Origin: Colwellia sp. Arc7-D
GTDB lineage: Bacteria > Pseudomonadota > Gammaproteobacteria > Enterobacterales > Alteromonadaceae
NCBI RefSeq assembly: GCF_003061515.1
Contig: NZ_CP028924.1
Span: forward strand, 4,030,001-4,094,000
Length of the DNA stretch: 64,000 nt
Direction: 5' to 3'
Positions 45,337 through 54,681 of this stretch are shown here, in pieces (the first letter of the stretch is position 1; each line of letters opens with the position of its first letter). A program made the translations under genes and the position numbers. The notes below the pieces were generated by a model that saw nothing but the letters and a program-made list of their open reading frames with translations, was not told where the DNA came from and made no database searches.

Positions 45337-47079
45337 ATGAAAATAAAAAAACTCAGTATTGCCATTATCATGTTCAGTGGCTTATTCGGCACCGCTAGTG
45401 CGTTTGCAAACCAATCAAGTGAGCAATTTCAACAGTTACTTGATGACCATTGGCAAAACGCTAATAAAGAACAAATATTTTTCAGAAAAGATCCTGATGC
45501 CTTTCGTATGAAAGGTAAACTACCTGAAATGTCGTCAAAAGGGCGTGAACGCCGCTCAAAATATAACGACGAATTATTAGTCCGCATTGATAAAATTGAC
45601 GTTAATCTGCTAACAGCGGCTGATCAGGTAAGTTATCGCTTATTCAAATATGAACGCCAAGCAGAAGCAAAAAGCTACCAATTTCAAGACCACCTTTATC
45701 CGTTGACCTATTATTCGGGCTTTCATAGTTATTTTGCGGGCGCACCAGCGAATATGTCGTTTTTAACCGAGCAAGACTACCGCAATTATTTGATCAGCCT
45801 TGCTGATTACCCTCGATACAATCAAGAGCATATTGTTGATTTAAAACAGGCGGTGGCTTTGGGTCATACTCATTATTGTGAAAGCTTTAAAGGGTACGAG
45901 AAATCGATCAGTAAGCATTTAGTTAACCGTGTTGAAGACAGTGTTTTTTACGCGCCTATGTTAAACATGCCAACCGTTATCGATTCAGTACAACAAACCA
46001 AATATCGCCAACAGGTAAAAACGCTGATCAAAAATACCGTGTTACCTGAATACCAAGCCTTTTATGATTTTTTTACTAAAGAGTATATGACTAACTGTCG
46101 AACAACTGCCGGCATTAATAGTGTTGAAGGTGGCGCAGATTATTATCAATACTTAATCGAGTACTACACCACTACCAACCTAACCGCTGATGAAATTCAC
46201 CAAACAGGTCTGGAAGAAGTTAGTCGTATTCGACAACAAATGCAGGAAATTATCAAAGAGGTGGGCTTTAAAGGTGAATTCAAAGACTTTATTAAGTTCT
46301 TGCGCACCGACAAACAGTTTTACACCGACAGTGCGATGGATATGCTAGAAAAAGCTAGTTACATCTCACGTAAAATGGCTGCCCAATTACCTAAATGGTT
46401 TTCGGTATTACCGCGCTCTACCTTTGATATTAAATCAAGCCCAAATGGCGGGGCTTATTATGTAGCCTCAGATGGCAGTGGTACAACATCAGGCACTTAC
46501 TTTCTCGAAACTAAAAATTTAGACAGTCAACCCTTGTATACCTTAGAGGCATTAACATTTCATGAGGCTGAACCCGGTCATCACTTTCAAAGTGCTATTG
46601 CGCAGGAAGTTGATATGGCAGAGTTTCGTAAAACGCTATATCACGCAGCGTATGGTGAAGGTTGGGGTTTATATTCTGAACGCTTAGGTAAAGAAATGGG
46701 CTTTTATCAATCTCCTTATAGTGACTTTGGTCGCTTAACTTACGAAGCATGGCGTGCTTGTCGCTTAGTGGTCGATACAGGCATTCATTCTATGGGGTGG
46801 ACTCGTCAACAAGCAATCGACTATTTAGCCGAAAATACCGCATTAAGCATGCCTGACGTTATTGGTCAAATAGATCGATACATTAGCTGGCCAGCCCAAG
46901 CGTTATCATACAAAATTGGCGAAATTAAAATTCGCCAATTACGCACTACAGCCGAAAAAATGCTGGGTCGTAAGTTCAATGTTCGGGCCTTTCATGACCA
47001 AATGCTTAAAAATGGTAGTTTACCTATGGCATTGCTTGAAGAGTTAACCATGGATTGGATTAAACAGCAGCAAATATAA
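45337..47079 (+). CDS. DUF885-family putative metallopeptidase, secreted
   Basis: A 580-residue protein with a signal peptide (about 1-24, ending AFA) and the DUF885 body. The putative zinc motif HEAEPGHHFQ (H409, E410, H415) and the downstream YGEGWGLYSERLG are the family's catalytic-like features, and YYVASDGSGTTSGTYFLET precedes it. The family is thought to hydrolyse peptides in the periplasm, but experimental support is thin. Followed by a clear terminator. Confidence 0.9.
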   Translation: MKIKKLSIAIIMFSGLFGTASAFANQSSEQFQQLLDDHWQNANKEQIFFRKDPDAFRMKGKLPEMSSKGRERRSKYNDELLVRIDKIDVNLLTAADQVSYRLFKYERQAEAKSYQFQDHLYPLTYYSGFHSYFAGAPANMSFLTEQDYRNYLISLADYPRYNQEHIVDLKQAVALGHTHYCESFKGYEKSISKHLVNRVEDSVFYAPMLNMPTVIDSVQQTKYRQQVKTLIKNTVLPEYQAFYDFFTKEYMTNCRTTAGINSVEGGADYYQYLIEYYTTTNLTADEIHQTGLEEVSRIRQQMQEIIKEVGFKGEFKDFIKFLRTDKQFYTDSAMDMLEKASYISRKMAAQLPKWFSVLPRSTFDIKSSPNGGAYYVASDGSGTTSGTYFLETKNLDSQPLYTLEALTFHEAEPGHHFQSAIAQEVDMAEFRKTLYHAAYGEGWGLYSERLGKEMGFYQSPYSDFGRLTYEAWRACRLVVDTGIHSMGWTRQQAIDYLAENTALSMPDVIGQIDRYISWPAQALSYKIGEIKIRQLRTTAEKMLGRKFNVRAFHDQMLKNGSLPMALLEELTMDWIKQQQI

Positions 47080-47111
47080 TAAAAAGCTTATTTGCACAAG
47101 AGCCTTAAAGT

Positions 47112-47149
47112 AAAAAGGAGAAACCGCGTTAAGGGGTTTCTCCTTTTTT
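47112..47149 (+). terminator. Rho-independent terminator after DUF885 gene
   Basis: Arms AAAAAGGAGAAACC and GGTTTCTCCTTTTT around a 9-base loop with a T-run on the plus strand. Confidence 0.92.
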
Positions 47150-47322
47150 GTAACCAATGCTTTTTAGACTGAGTGAAATTAATCATATCAACGCCTCAAA
47201 CAGCTAGGTGTGTGCGTTTATCTTGGTCGGTAATATGCTAATCAACATGTCAGAATAAATAAGGACAGAAGCTAGCTGTAGGCTGTTAGTGAATTTAGCT
47301 GGGTACTTTTCTTTAGGCAATA

Positions 47323-47348
47323 AAAAACCCGGTATAAACCGGGTTTTT
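47323..47348 (-). terminator. Rho-independent terminator of rpmB-rpmG
   Basis: Arms AAAAACCCGGT and ACCGGGTTTTT around a 4-base loop; on the minus strand it follows rpmG by 17 bases. Confidence 0.92.
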
Positions 47349-47365
47349 AAATAAGCCGTAATCAA

Positions 47366-47521
47366 TTACTTGATTTTAGCTTCTTTGTACATAACATGCT
47401 GACGAATGCGAGGATCAAACTTTTTGATCTCCATTTTTTCAGGCATTGTTTTTTTGTTCTTGTCTGTAGTGTAAAAATGGCCAGTGCCAGCACTAGAAAC
47501 TAAACGAATTTTATCGCGCAT
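47366..47521 (-). CDS. rpmG: 50S ribosomal protein L33
   Basis: A 51-residue protein read from the ATG at 47521 to TAA at 47366: it begins [17 protein letters not shown] and ends [15 protein letters not shown], the normal L33 sequence and length. [20 protein letters not shown] is diagnostic. The cysteine pairs of zinc-binding L33 variants are absent (C-minus form). Eleven bases separate it from rpmB, in the usual rpmB-rpmG operon; a terminator follows. Confidence 0.97.
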   Translation of the reverse strand: MRDKIRLVSSAGTGHFYTTDKNKKTMPEKMEIKKFDPRIRQHVMYKEAKIK

Positions 47522-47532
47522 TGTGCAATTCC

Positions 47533-47769
47533 TTAAACTTTTTCGCCACGGGCACGGATATCAGTTAAAACTGCATCAATACCTTTCTTATCGATAATAC
47601 GCATTCCTTTCGGAGTTAAACGTAATTTAACGAAACTATTTTCACTCTCAACCCAAAAACGGTGAGTTTGAAGGTTAGGTAAAAAACGACGACGAGTCGC
47701 GTTTCTTGCGTGCGAACGGTTGTTACCAACCATTGGCTTTTTGCCTGTTACTTGGCAAACTTTAGACAT
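47533..47769 (-). CDS. rpmB: 50S ribosomal protein L28
   Basis: A 78-residue protein, the usual length, beginning [20 protein letters not shown] and containing [19 protein letters not shown] and [19 protein letters not shown]. First gene of rpmB-rpmG. The start is supported by the universally conserved N-terminus. Confidence 0.98.
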   Translation of the reverse strand: MSKVCQVTGKKPMVGNNRSHARNATRRRFLPNLQTHRFWVESENSFVKLRLTPKGMRIIDKKGIDAVLTDIRARGEKV

Positions 47770-48006
47770 ATTGAGTACTCCAAAATTAATTTCAGGTCAT
47801 GCTGTATTTCCCCAAGACCGTCGCCTCGGGATCCTGAAAAAGGTGGCATATTATAGTGAAACTGAAAAATGAATTCCAGTATTAATCGCCTTAAAAGTGA
47901 ATAGTTTTGTAAATAGTTATAATTCAATCACTTAACTGCAAAAAACCACGTAAACATGACCATTATTGCAGTATTATCATTCTAGTCGATTAATAATGGA
48001 GCAATT

Positions 48007-48393
48007 TCAGCCTATTTTAGAGTCTAATAATTTGCGTAATTTTTCTTTTTGATCTTTATTACACAGTTCATCAATTAAAATTCGAATAATATGCGACTTA
48101 GCTAACTGAGTATCAATTGCCAATTCTTGCAGTTGTTCTATTGCAGCTTCACTTAACGTAAATGTTGCAGGACGAAAACGCCGCCCTACTTCATTGCCAC
48201 TTTGTGTTTTACGAGTTGCATGTTCTTTAGCAACTAAAATAGCCTGCTGTAAAGACAACTCGTCATGTTCTCGGCTAACTATTTTCGGTTGGCCTTGTGC
48301 GTAATCTTCAGCATCAGCAATAAATTCATCAACCGTGAATTTTTTCTTTTTCTTTGGACCGTCCTTGGATTTTTTTAAATCAATTAAACTCAT
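48007..48393 (-). CDS. Ribbon-helix-helix-like partner of ParA
   Basis: A 128-residue protein: a very basic N-terminus (residues 7-19, several lysines), a helical middle, and a C-terminal segment at about 73-110 (RFRPATFTLSEAAIEQLQEL then AKSHIIRILIDEL) with the strand-helix-helix pattern of CopG/MetJ DNA-binding proteins. It overlaps the ParA gene by 14 bases and is thus translated with it. In ParA/ParB-like systems such small partners bind DNA and stimulate the ATPase. No centromere-like repeats are evident nearby. Confidence 0.65.
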   Translation of the reverse strand: MSLIDLKKSKDGPKKKKKFTVDEFIADAEDYAQGQPKIVSREHDELSLQQAILVAKEHATRKTQSGNEVGRRFRPATFTLSEAAIEQLQELAIDTQLAKSHIIRILIDELCNKDQKEKLRKLLDSKIG

Positions 48394-49048
48394 GAGAATT
48401 GTCCGGTTTCATCGCTAATAGCTCCTCCGCTATTGCGATCATTTCTATCGCCGCTTTGCTATCAGGTTCAATTTCCAGCACTGATGAACCCAGTTCTTCA
48501 CTGTCATCATAAACATTACGGTTAAAAGTCACGGCATTTAATACATTGATACCAAATGAGCTACAGACTTCTTTTGCTTCTAAAATACGACCCGCTTGGT
48601 TTGGCAAAGAAGGACACTGCGTTATCACAAACGACGCTAACATTTTAGGATTAACCATTTTACATGTGCTTAGCATGTCTTCCATGTGCGGTACTGTTTT
48701 TAAATCTCGACGTTTAGGTCTTAATGGAATAACGACATGGTCTGCTACCGACATTGCTGCCCGCAGTGCTAGATTATCTTGGCCACCACAATCTACAACA
48801 ACATAATCATAATGTTGGTTAAGACTTAATAGATCGTTACGAATTTTACCGTACAACTGAATACAATTGATGGCTGGCAGTGACGGATCAGAATTTCTTG
48901 CTTGTATCCAGTCAGACGTCGTTCGCTGTGGATCACAATCAACCATCAATACAATAGCTTTTTTCTCACGGGCAAAATACACAGCTAAATTCTGTGCTAG
49001 GCAACTTTTACCGCTACCACCTTTTTCCCCGCCTACTAAAATCATCAT
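48380..49048 (-). CDS. ParA/MinD-superfamily ATPase
   Basis: A 222-residue protein of the deviant Walker A group: EKGGSGKS (residues 8-15, signature lysine K9), VDCDPQRTTSDW (switch region) and VVVDCGGQDN (Walker B-like). Lacks the long N-terminal helix-turn-helix of plasmid ParA type Ia, so it belongs to the short class that positions chromosomes, plasmids or protein clusters. The flanking RHH protein and a PilZ protein make up a small three-gene block on the chromosome; together they could place a polar machine, but this is not shown. Confidence 0.88.
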   Translation of the reverse strand: MMILVGGEKGGSGKSCLAQNLAVYFAREKKAIVLMVDCDPQRTTSDWIQARNSDPSLPAINCIQLYGKIRNDLLSLNQHYDYVVVDCGGQDNLALRAAMSVADHVVIPLRPKRRDLKTVPHMEDMLSTCKMVNPKMLASFVITQCPSLPNQAGRILEAKEVCSSFGINVLNAVTFNRNVYDDSEELGSSVLEIEPDSKAAIEMIAIAEELLAMKPDNSHEFN

Positions 49049-49119
49049 TTTGGTAATTCCTTGTTTACTACTTAAAATACAACAACCACTTCATTATAGT
49101 TCAATAATTAAGGGCTAAC

Positions 49120-49443
49120 TTAAGCAAGATCTGTTAGCTGCAATGCAACTTCGAACCAGCCATTGTCTTGTTTTACACAACGTATTACTTTCCCAAACAA
49201 TTTTTGGCTATTTGGGTTCGCTGCTTTAAATATAACGGTTACTTGGGAATTTGCCGCTATTTCGCAATCACAATCAACTTTCAAGCCCCCACGAGAAAAA
49301 TCTACACACACTATTTTTTTACGTTTTTCATCGCCATTGGCGTCAGTCCAAACGATATCTATTAACTCTTTTTCCATGTCTAGACGGAAAGATCGCCGAC
49401 GTTCACTTTCTTCGCTATCTTGCATTTTGTCAATATCGCTCAT
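49120..49443 (-). CDS. PilZ-domain c-di-GMP-binding protein
   Basis: A 107-residue single-domain protein. The c-di-GMP-binding signature is intact: arginines in ERRRSFRLDME (R-x-x-x-R) and VDFSRGG (D/N-x-S-x-x-G). It should bind cyclic di-GMP and act on a partner. It lies 71 bases upstream of the parA-like gene, same strand. Confidence 0.9.
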   Translation of the reverse strand: MSDIDKMQDSEESERRRSFRLDMEKELIDIVWTDANGDEKRKKIVCVDFSRGGLKVDCDCEIAANSQVTVIFKAANPNSQKLFGKVIRCVKQDNGWFEVALQLTDLA

Positions 49444-49485
49444 AGAGACTCCTTATTTGCCAAACTTAAATTGATGGATCTTAAT

Positions 49486-50166
49486 TTATTGTTCAATCAT
49501 TCGTCCGTGTTCAGCATACGAATAACAATGGCAACCCGCAACTATTATATGATCAAGTACTTTTATATCAATTAAAGCAAGGGCTTGCTCTAATCTACTG
49601 GTGATTTGATTATCGGCAATACTGGGTTCAGCAATCCCAGAAGGATGGTTGTGTGCAAGAATAACCGCGCCCGCTTGATGTTTTAGCGCTGACTCCACAA
49701 CAATACGCGGATACACCGCAGCGGCATTAATGGTGCCGTGAAATAACCGTTCAAATTTTATGACTTGATGCTGAGTATTTAAAAACAATACCGCAAATAC
49801 TTCTCGTGTTTCATGTCGTAGCTCGGCTTTTAAAAAGTTTTGCGTACTCAAAGAAGACGTTAATCCTTGGCCCATTTGCATTTGTTCAGCTAAATAGCGA
49901 GTCGACATTTCTAAACACGCTTGTAACTGCACATATTTTGCAACACCTAAGCCATGTTGCTGACAAAAATCAGTTAGATCAGCTTGATATATTTTAGCAA
50001 TACTACCAAAGCTTTTTAATAAATTCCTCGCTAAGTCAACCACATGGCAACCTTTAACACCAGTGCGTAGAAATATTGCCAGTAGTTCAGCATCACTGAG
50101 GCTTTTCGCGCCATGCTGTAGTAGCTTTTCTCTGGGTTTTTCACAATCTGGCCAGTCTTTTAACAT
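49486..50166 (-). CDS. radC: RadC-family JAMM/MPN+ protein
   Basis: A 226-residue protein from the ATG at 50166, chosen since AAGGA lies eight bases ahead and the standard RadC start (LKDWPDCEKPREKLL) follows; a frame starting 20 codons earlier is unlikely. N-terminal helix-hairpin-helix region (about 15-90) and the JAMM metal motif HNHPSGIAEPSIAD (HxHx7Sx2D). Despite the name, its role in recombination is doubtful. The coaBC gene is divergent, as in Escherichia coli. Confidence 0.95.
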   Translation of the reverse strand: MLKDWPDCEKPREKLLQHGAKSLSDAELLAIFLRTGVKGCHVVDLARNLLKSFGSIAKIYQADLTDFCQQHGLGVAKYVQLQACLEMSTRYLAEQMQMGQGLTSSLSTQNFLKAELRHETREVFAVLFLNTQHQVIKFERLFHGTINAAAVYPRIVVESALKHQAGAVILAHNHPSGIAEPSIADNQITSRLEQALALIDIKVLDHIIVAGCHCYSYAEHGRMIEQ

Positions 50167-50250
50167 AAGTGCATCCTTGCAAAGTGATTTTAAAAAAAGT
50201 GCGAATAGTGCTATCTTATCGCTCATTGTGGTTATTAAGATTAGCAGTTT

Positions 50251-51489
50251 ATGCAGATTCTTCAGGGTAAAAAAATTCTATTAGGGATAAGTGGCGGTAT
50301 TGCGGCTTACAAAACACCAGAACTCGTGCGCCGATTAAAAGAAAAAGGTGCTGATGTTCGTGTAGTAATGACCGAAGGCGCTAAAGCTTTTATCACTCCT
50401 TTAACCTTACAAGCGGTTTCTGCTAATGCGGTTTCCGATAGCTTATTAGATACTCAAGCAGAATTAGCGATGGGGCATATTGAGCTAGCTAAATGGGCTG
50501 ACTTCATTTTAATTGCCCCTGCAACCGCTGATGTCATTGCTAAAATAGCGGCAGGAATGGCTAATGACTTATTAACCACGCTTTGTTTGGCAACAGCGGC
50601 CCCTATTGCCATAGCGCCAGCAATGAACCAACAAATGTGGCATAACCAAGCTACACAAAAAAACATTAACACCTTAACATCATGGCACTTCACCTTATTT
50701 GGCCCAGGAGCAGGTGAACAAGCATGTGGTGATGTTGGGCTAGGGCGAATGTTAGACGTACCTGAATTAGTTGAGCTAACTTGCCAAGCGTTAGCACCTG
50801 TAAATGAAGGTAAAAACGCTGAACAGCAGCCTCTAACGGGTCAAAAATGGTTAATTACGGCAGGGCCAACACGTGAAGCCATTGACCCCGTGCGTTATAT
50901 CTCTAACCACAGTTCAGGCAAAATGGGTTATGCCATTGCCAGTGCTGCACAACGTCTTGGCGCTGATGTGACTATAATCTCTGGGCCAGTTAGCTTAGAA
51001 ACGCCGCCACAATGTAAAAAAATATCGGTAATCAGCGCGATTGAAATGCATCAACAAGCCTTAACCAACGCACCAACCGCTGATGTTTTCGTTGCTTGTG
51101 CTGCAGTTGCTGATTATCGCATTGATAATATTGCTAGTGAAAAAATCAAAAAATCGCAAGATTCTATGCAACTTAACTTGATCAAAAACCCTGATATTGT
51201 TGCTGATGTTGCTGCACTTGAAAACAAACCCTTTACCGTTGGTTTTGCAGCTGAAACTCAAAATGTAAAACATTATGCTCGAGATAAATTAACCCGTAAA
51301 AACCTTGATATGATAGCTGCCAACAATGTAGCCAGTGCAGGGCAAGGTTTTAATAGCGACAACAACGCGTTAACGGTTTTTACTCAACATGATGAAAAAG
51401 AGTTACCTTTAATGAGTAAAAATGAGCTTGCACAGCAATTAGTTCAATATATTCAACAAACATGGCAGCGTTCTCGGTTAGATAATTAA
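50251..51489 (+). CDS. coaBC: Bifunctional phosphopantothenoylcysteine decarboxylase/synthetase CoaBC
   Basis: A 412-residue two-domain enzyme for CoA synthesis. CoaC (about 1-190): [20 protein letters not shown], catalytic histidine in [21 protein letters not shown] and the substrate flap [10 protein letters not shown]. CoaB (about 195-405): [35 protein letters not shown] and GFAAET. Usual length. Followed by slmA with no dut gene between them. Confidence 0.97.
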   Translation: MQILQGKKILLGISGGIAAYKTPELVRRLKEKGADVRVVMTEGAKAFITPLTLQAVSANAVSDSLLDTQAELAMGHIELAKWADFILIAPATADVIAKIAAGMANDLLTTLCLATAAPIAIAPAMNQQMWHNQATQKNINTLTSWHFTLFGPGAGEQACGDVGLGRMLDVPELVELTCQALAPVNEGKNAEQQPLTGQKWLITAGPTREAIDPVRYISNHSSGKMGYAIASAAQRLGADVTIISGPVSLETPPQCKKISVISAIEMHQQALTNAPTADVFVACAAVADYRIDNIASEKIKKSQDSMQLNLIKNPDIVADVAALENKPFTVGFAAETQNVKHYARDKLTRKNLDMIAANNVASAGQGFNSDNNALTVFTQHDEKELPLMSKNELAQQLVQYIQQTWQRSRLDN

Positions 51490-51640
51490 TTTAGCCAAGC
51501 TGCACATTTCATTGTTGAACATCAACTAAGTAACGCTATACAATCACGCTATACTTTTAGACGCCATATCCCTTGAGTTAATTTATTAATACAATGGATA
51601 TGACTGCTGAAAAAATAATAAAAAATAGAGAATCAGTTTT

Positions 51641-52225
51641 ATGCCGGCGACTCAAAAACCTAATCGTAAGCAACAAATTTTAGAATGCCTTGCTCATATG
51701 TTACAAACCAGTGCAGGACAGCGAATCACCACAGCTAAGCTTGCTGCTGAAGTCGGTGTTTCTGAAGCGGCGCTTTATCGTCACTTCCCTTCAAAAGCTC
51801 GTATGTTTGAAGGCTTAATAGAGTTTATTGAAGAATCAATTTTTTCTCGTGTCAATTTGATATTAACCGATCACAAAGAAGCGCTTATTCGCTGCCACCA
51901 TATTTTGCATGTTCTGCTCATTTTTGCAGAACGTAATCCCGGCATGTGTCGAATTCTAGCGGGTGACGCTTTAATGGGTGAAAACGAGCGTTTACGTGCA
52001 CGTGTTAATCAATTTTTTGAAAAGCTTGAATCTCAATTCAAGCAAGTACTACGTGAGCGCAAGTTAAGAGAGGGCAAAGGTTTCACTATTTCTGAACTGG
52101 CTTTAGCTAATATTTTAATGGCCTATGCTGAAGGTAAAATCAATCAATATGTTCGTTCTGACTTTACCAAAAAGCCCAGCAATGACTTTAATGAACAATG
52201 GCAATTTTTAATGGCTGATAAATAA
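51641..52225 (+). CDS. slmA: Nucleoid occlusion factor SlmA
   Basis: A 194-residue TetR-family protein that binds chromosomal SBS sites and stops FtsZ ring assembly over the nucleoid. The helix-turn-helix [20 protein letters not shown] is followed by [18 protein letters not shown] and [20 protein letters not shown], characteristic of SlmA and not of other TetR proteins. In most enterobacteria dut lies between coaBC and slmA; here it is absent. Confidence 0.96.
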   Translation: MPATQKPNRKQQILECLAHMLQTSAGQRITTAKLAAEVGVSEAALYRHFPSKARMFEGLIEFIEESIFSRVNLILTDHKEALIRCHHILHVLLIFAERNPGMCRILAGDALMGENERLRARVNQFFEKLESQFKQVLRERKLREGKGFTISELALANILMAYAEGKINQYVRSDFTKKPSNDFNEQWQFLMADK

Positions 52226-52294
52226 AGTAGCAGTCTACGATAAAACATTAACAAGTTAAAAATAAGCTTAAAATCAAACAGTAAAGGAATTTCA

Positions 52295-53767
52295 TTGAGC
52301 ACGTTAGCAAGATTACAGCCGAACAAATTATGGCAAATATTTGATAAAATTTGTAGCATTCCACACCCTTCAAAACACGAACAAAAAATATCGCTTTGGA
52401 TCCAGTCTTGGGCAACCGAACTTGGGCTTAGTGTTAAAGAAGATGCTGTAGGTAACTTAATTATTAAGAAGCCAGCTACTGCAGGGTTAGAAAATAAAAA
52501 AGGTGTTATTTTACAGGCTCACATGGACATGGTGCCGCAAAAAAATGCTGATAAAACACATGATTTTCTCACCGACCCTATCAAACCTTATATTATCACC
52601 GAAGCTGATGGCGACTGGGTTACGGCAGAAGGCACCACACTGGGTGCAGATAACGGTATTGGTCTTTCTTCTGCGCTAGCGGTGTTAGCTAGTGATGATA
52701 TTGCGCATGGCCCATTAGAAGTTTTAGTGACCATTGATGAAGAAGCGGGTATGACGGGTGCTTTTGGCTTAGAATCTGGTTGGCTCGACGGTGAGCTACT
52801 GATCAATACTGACTCTGAGCAGGAAGGCGAAATTTACATGGGTTGTGCTGGCGGCATTGACGCAGAAGCCACATTTGCTATCAGCTATGAAGATGTTGCA
52901 GATGATGTTGAATCATTTAACCTGTCGATTTCAGGTTTAAAAGGTGGCCATTCTGGTGTTGATATTCATACCGGTCGTGCCAATGCTAATAAACTTCTTG
53001 TGCGTTTTTTACTCGACGCTAGCCTTGAATTAGGGCTGCGTTTAACAGAGCTTAATGGTGGGAGTTTACGCAACGCGATTCCACGTGAAGCCGATGCCAG
53101 CTTTGTCATTAGTCGCTCAAAAATTACCGCGCTAAACACAAAATTAGCTGAGTATTTAGCAACAATTAATCAGTCACTCGGTGCTGTCGAAACGTCTATA
53201 GAGATGTTATTAATATCGCCTGAAACGTTTGACGAATGTTGGACTCAAGCCACTCAAAACAATATTTTACGTGCTCTTAATGCATGCCCTAATGGTGTTT
53301 TACGCATGAGCGATGACATCGAAGGTATTGTTGAAACATCATTAAACTTAGGTGTTATGCGCAGTAAAGGTAATAAGTTTGTTGCCATGTCGCTGATACG
53401 CAGCTTACATGATGATGGCCGCTTAGAAGCGCAAACCATGGTGCAATCTGTATTTGATTTAGCAGGCGCTAACATGGGTTTTTCAGGTGCATACCCTGGC
53501 TGGAAACCCGATACTAGCTCAGCGTTAATGCAAACAGTGCGTGATACTTATCAGTCGTTGTTTAATAAAGTGCCTGAGATAATGGTGATTCATGCAGGCC
53601 TTGAGTGTGGTTTATTCAAAACAGCTTATCCGAATTGGGATATGGTGTCATTTGGACCTACTATTAAATTTCCGCATTCTCCTGATGAAAAAGTGAACAT
53701 TGCAGCCGTAGAGCAATACTGGCAATTATTGTTAGCTGTATTGGCTAATATTCCAGACAAAAAATAA
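52295..53767 (+). CDS. pepD: Aminoacyl-histidine dipeptidase (peptidase D)
   Basis: A 490-residue M20-family dinuclear zinc peptidase that cleaves Xaa-His dipeptides such as carnosine. Metal ligands and catalytic parts: LQAHMDMVPQ, TLGADNGIGLSSALA, TIDEEAGMTGAFGLE, LINTDSEQEGEIYMGCAGG and HAGLECGLF. Start TTG, with AAAGGA seven bases ahead. Length equals that of Escherichia coli PepD (485). Confidence 0.97.
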   Translation: MSTLARLQPNKLWQIFDKICSIPHPSKHEQKISLWIQSWATELGLSVKEDAVGNLIIKKPATAGLENKKGVILQAHMDMVPQKNADKTHDFLTDPIKPYIITEADGDWVTAEGTTLGADNGIGLSSALAVLASDDIAHGPLEVLVTIDEEAGMTGAFGLESGWLDGELLINTDSEQEGEIYMGCAGGIDAEATFAISYEDVADDVESFNLSISGLKGGHSGVDIHTGRANANKLLVRFLLDASLELGLRLTELNGGSLRNAIPREADASFVISRSKITALNTKLAEYLATINQSLGAVETSIEMLLISPETFDECWTQATQNNILRALNACPNGVLRMSDDIEGIVETSLNLGVMRSKGNKFVAMSLIRSLHDDGRLEAQTMVQSVFDLAGANMGFSGAYPGWKPDTSSALMQTVRDTYQSLFNKVPEIMVIHAGLECGLFKTAYPNWDMVSFGPTIKFPHSPDEKVNIAAVEQYWQLLLAVLANIPDKK

Positions 53768-53836
53768 TGCCCAATATTGACAATTTTATGTAGCGGTTTA
53801 TGCATCCCGCTTCTTTCTACTAAAATAGACTATGAT

Positions 53837-53874
53837 TAATACCAGTTTGAATACTTTATTTCTAACTGGTATTA
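53837..53874. repeat. TAATACCAGTT inverted repeat, possible terminator
   Basis: Perfect 11-base arms TAATACCAGTT (53837-53847) and AACTGGTATTA (53864-53874), followed by TTTTTA. Located 70 bases after pepD; it may end its transcript. A similar ATACCAA...TTGGTAT repeat occurs at 60956-60985. Confidence 0.6.
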
Positions 53875-53956
53875 TTTTTACTAGGCTAAAGTCTAATAAA
53901 AAAATGACTTGAGTTAGTTTAGAATTGGCTCGGGGAACTTTTAAGGAAACAATGAC

Positions 53957-54616
53957 ATGATTCAGCCAGAAAAAATTATAATAGCTGACGATCACCCATT
54001 ATTTAGGCAAGCGCTGCTAGGCACGCTTAAGTTAAAGCTAACACAAACTCATTGGTTTGAAGCACAGACAATTGCCGAATTGGAGCTGCAACTAAGCAAA
54101 CATAATGACAGTGATTTGTTACTACTAGATTTACATATCCCCGGCGCACATGGTTTTAACACCTTAATCCACGTGCGTAATCATTTCCCACAAATACCCG
54201 TTGTTATAGTTTCTGCACACGAAGATCACGAAACCATACATAAATCTATGGGTTATGGTGCTTCAGGTTTCATTCCTAAGTCCACGCCGGTTGATGATAT
54301 ATACAATGCGATTCAGCAAGTATTATTAGGTAATATTTGGACGCCTGCAGCGTATAATGAATCATCACCAATGCAAGACAATAACGATATTGCTGAGCGC
54401 GTTGCGAGCTTAACTCAGCAACAATATCGAATTTTAATGATGTTTGCTCAAGGTATGTTGAATAAGCAAATTGCTTATGATTTACATGTTTCTGAAGCAA
54501 CGATTAAAGCTCATGCGACGGCCATTTTTCGTAAACTCGATGTTCGTAATCGTACACAAGCCGTTATCGCCATTGCTCAACTCGATATTGCCGACGTACA
54601 ACTACAGGGCTGTTAA
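53957..54616 (+). CDS. crbR: NarL/LuxR-type response regulator, CrbR-like
   Basis: A 219-residue response regulator: receiver domain (about 6-120) with D11-D12, phosphoacceptor D58 in LLLLDLHIPG and lysine in GFIPKS, and a LuxR-type DNA-binding domain (about 148-210; LTQQQYRILMMFAQGMLNKQ, VSEATIKAHATAIFRKL). It lies tail-to-tail with the CrbS-like kinase gene. In Vibrio cholerae CrbS/CrbR activates acetyl-CoA synthetase for acetate use; the same role is inferred here. Ribosome binding site AAGGAA. Confidence 0.88.
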   Translation: MIQPEKIIIADDHPLFRQALLGTLKLKLTQTHWFEAQTIAELELQLSKHNDSDLLLLDLHIPGAHGFNTLIHVRNHFPQIPVVIVSAHEDHETIHKSMGYGASGFIPKSTPVDDIYNAIQQVLLGNIWTPAAYNESSPMQDNNDIAERVASLTQQQYRILMMFAQGMLNKQIAYDLHVSEATIKAHATAIFRKLDVRNRTQAVIAIAQLDIADVQLQGC

Positions 54617-54681
54617 GTATTCACCTCAACAGTCATATTAATATTCAAATAGTAAAAACTGAATTAGCTGTGTAACTGTTG

